This document shows, in pieces, positions 6,089-7,241 of a stretch of 7,241 nt of DNA. The notes beneath the pieces were generated by a model. The model worked only from the letters and a program-made list of their open reading frames with translations. It was not told the DNA's origin and did not search any database. Position numbers and translations under genes: made by a program. Positions within the stretch are counted from its first letter, which is position 1. The number at the start of each line of letters is the position of its first letter. The stretch comes from an uncultured Clostridia bacterium (lineage in GTDB: Bacteria > Bacillota > Clostridia > UBA1381), in the NCBI GenBank assembly GCA_905236685.1, contig CAJOPD010000122.1, forward strand, positions 1-7,241, written 5' to 3'.

Positions 6089-7241
6089 ACTGTTCTTCCT
6101 TCATAGAAACTATAAGCCGTGCAAGGTCTTGCTTTGACAGAGTGTAGCTTTCCTGAAAAACGAAATTTTTGGGGATACCGAGCTTTGCCAAAACTGCGTT
6201 TGCGTATTTTACCGTCACTTCTTCATCAGGACGAAAGAAGTTGTCGGGGCTTTCAACAATCCCCAAAGCCCTTGCCGTTCCGACCGCCTGATAATATACC
6301 GTGTCAGCAGGGACATCGGAAAAGTTTTCGTTAAATTCCTCCTTTAAGTTAAGGAGCGAAATCAAAAGCGTTATAAATTCTGCCCGTGTCACTTTTGCAA
6401 AACTTGTGTTAAAATACACATTTGTGTATGAGTCCGCCCATTTTAATATGTTTTGCGACGCAAAATCGTCCGAAATATACCCTTCCGAAAACTGATTTTT
6501 TGGCAGAAAATTATAAACCGATGCGTTGTAATACTGGCGGGGCTGACGGCGCATATAGGAATGTGCCGGCTCGGAAAGGTCAAAGTTGTACCCCGAGTAT
6601 ATGTCTAAAATATCGCTGTTATATATGATTATCTGCATATGCCCGTTACCCAAAAGGTCGCAGCAGGCGATATTTCCAAAGGTGTCCAGAGTATATACGG
6701 GGCGCATATATCCGTCGTAAACCGTCGTAACAATGTCCTCTTTTTTGTGCCCAACAATGTATGCTTTGCCGCTCTTATCGAAACCGTATACGACAGTTGG
6801 GAGATATACTGTTTCATTTTTTTGGAGCAAAAATTCGCCGCGGAAAGAAAACAGGGATAGGCTGTCCAGGAGCAAAATTTCCTCCTTGTCCGTGTTTTCG
6901 CGGAAATTTGTAACGCAAAAGCTTTCCGCACTTTCCTCTATTTTCCATAAAAACTCGCCGTCCGCCGAGTATGCCGAAACAAACGGACCGCAGAAAATCA
7001 CGGTGGGTTTTGCGTCGCCGTTAAAGGTACAGGCGGAAACAGAATTTGCGTGAGCGGGCATATCGCATTTCCATAAAAGTCCGCCGTCGCACGATAAAAC
7101 ATTGCAGCCTGCAATAATTTCCTCTTTTCCGTCGCCATTTATGTCAAAAACGGCGGGGGTGTGCCCTAAATTCCCTTCAAAACTCCAAAGTATGTTTAGA
7201 TTAAAATCAAGTGCCCACATCTTGCTGTATTTGTTTTTTAT
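6087..7241 (-). CDS. FG-GAP/VCBS-like beta-propeller protein with C-terminal SLH repeats (5' truncated)
   Basis: The frame is open from TAA (complement of 6087-6089) to the right edge, giving about 384 residues. The first ATG (complement of 7218-7220) has no convincing ribosome site and the frame continues before it as IKNKYSK, so the start is probably outside. Numbering below is from that Met. Residues 1-210 are propeller-like repeats: LDFNLNILWSFEG, then FDINGDGKEEIIAG (24-38) with the calcium-binding DxNGDG loop, SCDGGLLWKC, SADGEFLWKI, and degenerate later copies. Residues about 251-377 are SLH repeats: a divergent first (to VTRAEFITLLISLL, 277-290), a good second (FSDVPADTVYYQAV, ARALGIVESP, FFRPDEEVT at 300-336), and a cut-short third (YTLSKQDLARLIVSM, 359-373). 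The SLH part should bind pyruvylated secondary cell-wall polymer, placing the propeller on the surface. Such propellers occur in polysaccharide lyases and adhesins, but no catalytic domain is visible. A signal peptide should lie in the missing N-terminus. Confidence 0.85.
   Translation of the reverse strand: MKNKYSKMWALDFNLNILWSFEGNLGHTPAVFDINGDGKEEIIAGCNVLSCDGGLLWKCDMPAHANSVSACTFNGDAKPTVIFCGPFVSAYSADGEFLWKIEESAESFCVTNFRENTDKEEILLLDSLSLFSFRGEFLLQKNETVYLPTVVYGFDKSGKAYIVGHKKEDIVTTVYDGYMRPVYTLDTFGNIACCDLLGNGHMQIIIYNSDILDIYSGYNFDLSEPAHSYMRRQPRQYYNASVYNFLPKNQFSEGYISDDFASQNILKWADSYTNVYFNTSFAKVTRAEFITLLISLLNLKEEFNENFSDVPADTVYYQAVGTARALGIVESPDNFFRPDEEVTVKYANAVLAKLGIPKNFVFQESYTLSKQDLARLIVSMKEEQ

Noticed and set aside
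6629..7053. Several overlapping reading frames on both strands within the propeller gene
   Set aside because: They lie in other frames of a gene with recognisable FG-GAP and SLH motifs, have no ribosome sites, and resemble no known family.

Overview
The window looks like a chromosomal segment of a low-to-moderate-GC Firmicute, probably an anaerobic member of the Clostridia. This rests on strong AGGAGG-type ribosome sites, A/T-rich spacers, consensus SigA-type promoter elements, a Gram-positive surface protein with S-layer homology (SLH) repeats, and a three-gene cassette matching the ydjG-ydjH-ydjI part of the Bacillus pspA operon. The exact taxon cannot be read from the sequence. There are no RNA genes, insertion sequences, CRISPR arrays or phage genes.

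Region 1 (1-2855, + strand) holds the 3' end of a YdjG-like membrane protein, a TPM-domain membrane protein, and an SPFH-domain protein with a C-terminal zinc ribbon. The three genes are tightly spaced and end in a long perfect hairpin with a short T-tail. In Bacillus subtilis the corresponding proteins form a membrane-associated envelope-stress module with PspA. No pspA homologue lies in the window, but the cassette runs off the left edge.

Region 2 (2856-6088, + strand) is a separate transcription unit. It has a near-consensus extended -10 promoter, then a leader of about 100 bases with two copies of a TTAG-N6-CTAA inverted repeat. These look like operators for a MarR-type or similar dimeric repressor that is not encoded here. 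The unit encodes a LolD/MacB-type ATPase and an eight-helix FtsX-type permease, which together make a complete two-gene ABC transporter of the 'mechanotransmission' class. It ends in a GC-rich bidirectional terminator.

Region 3 (6087-7241, - strand) is the 3' part of a convergent gene for a surface protein with FG-GAP/VCBS-like beta-propeller repeats followed by SLH repeats. Its reading frame is open to the right edge, so the true start is probably outside the window.

All three units concern the cell envelope, but their functional connection is inference. The families are known. The least ordinary features are the paired operators, the tandem TPM architecture of the YdjH-like protein, and the cysteine-rich propeller. 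I see no clear evidence for an entirely new system.
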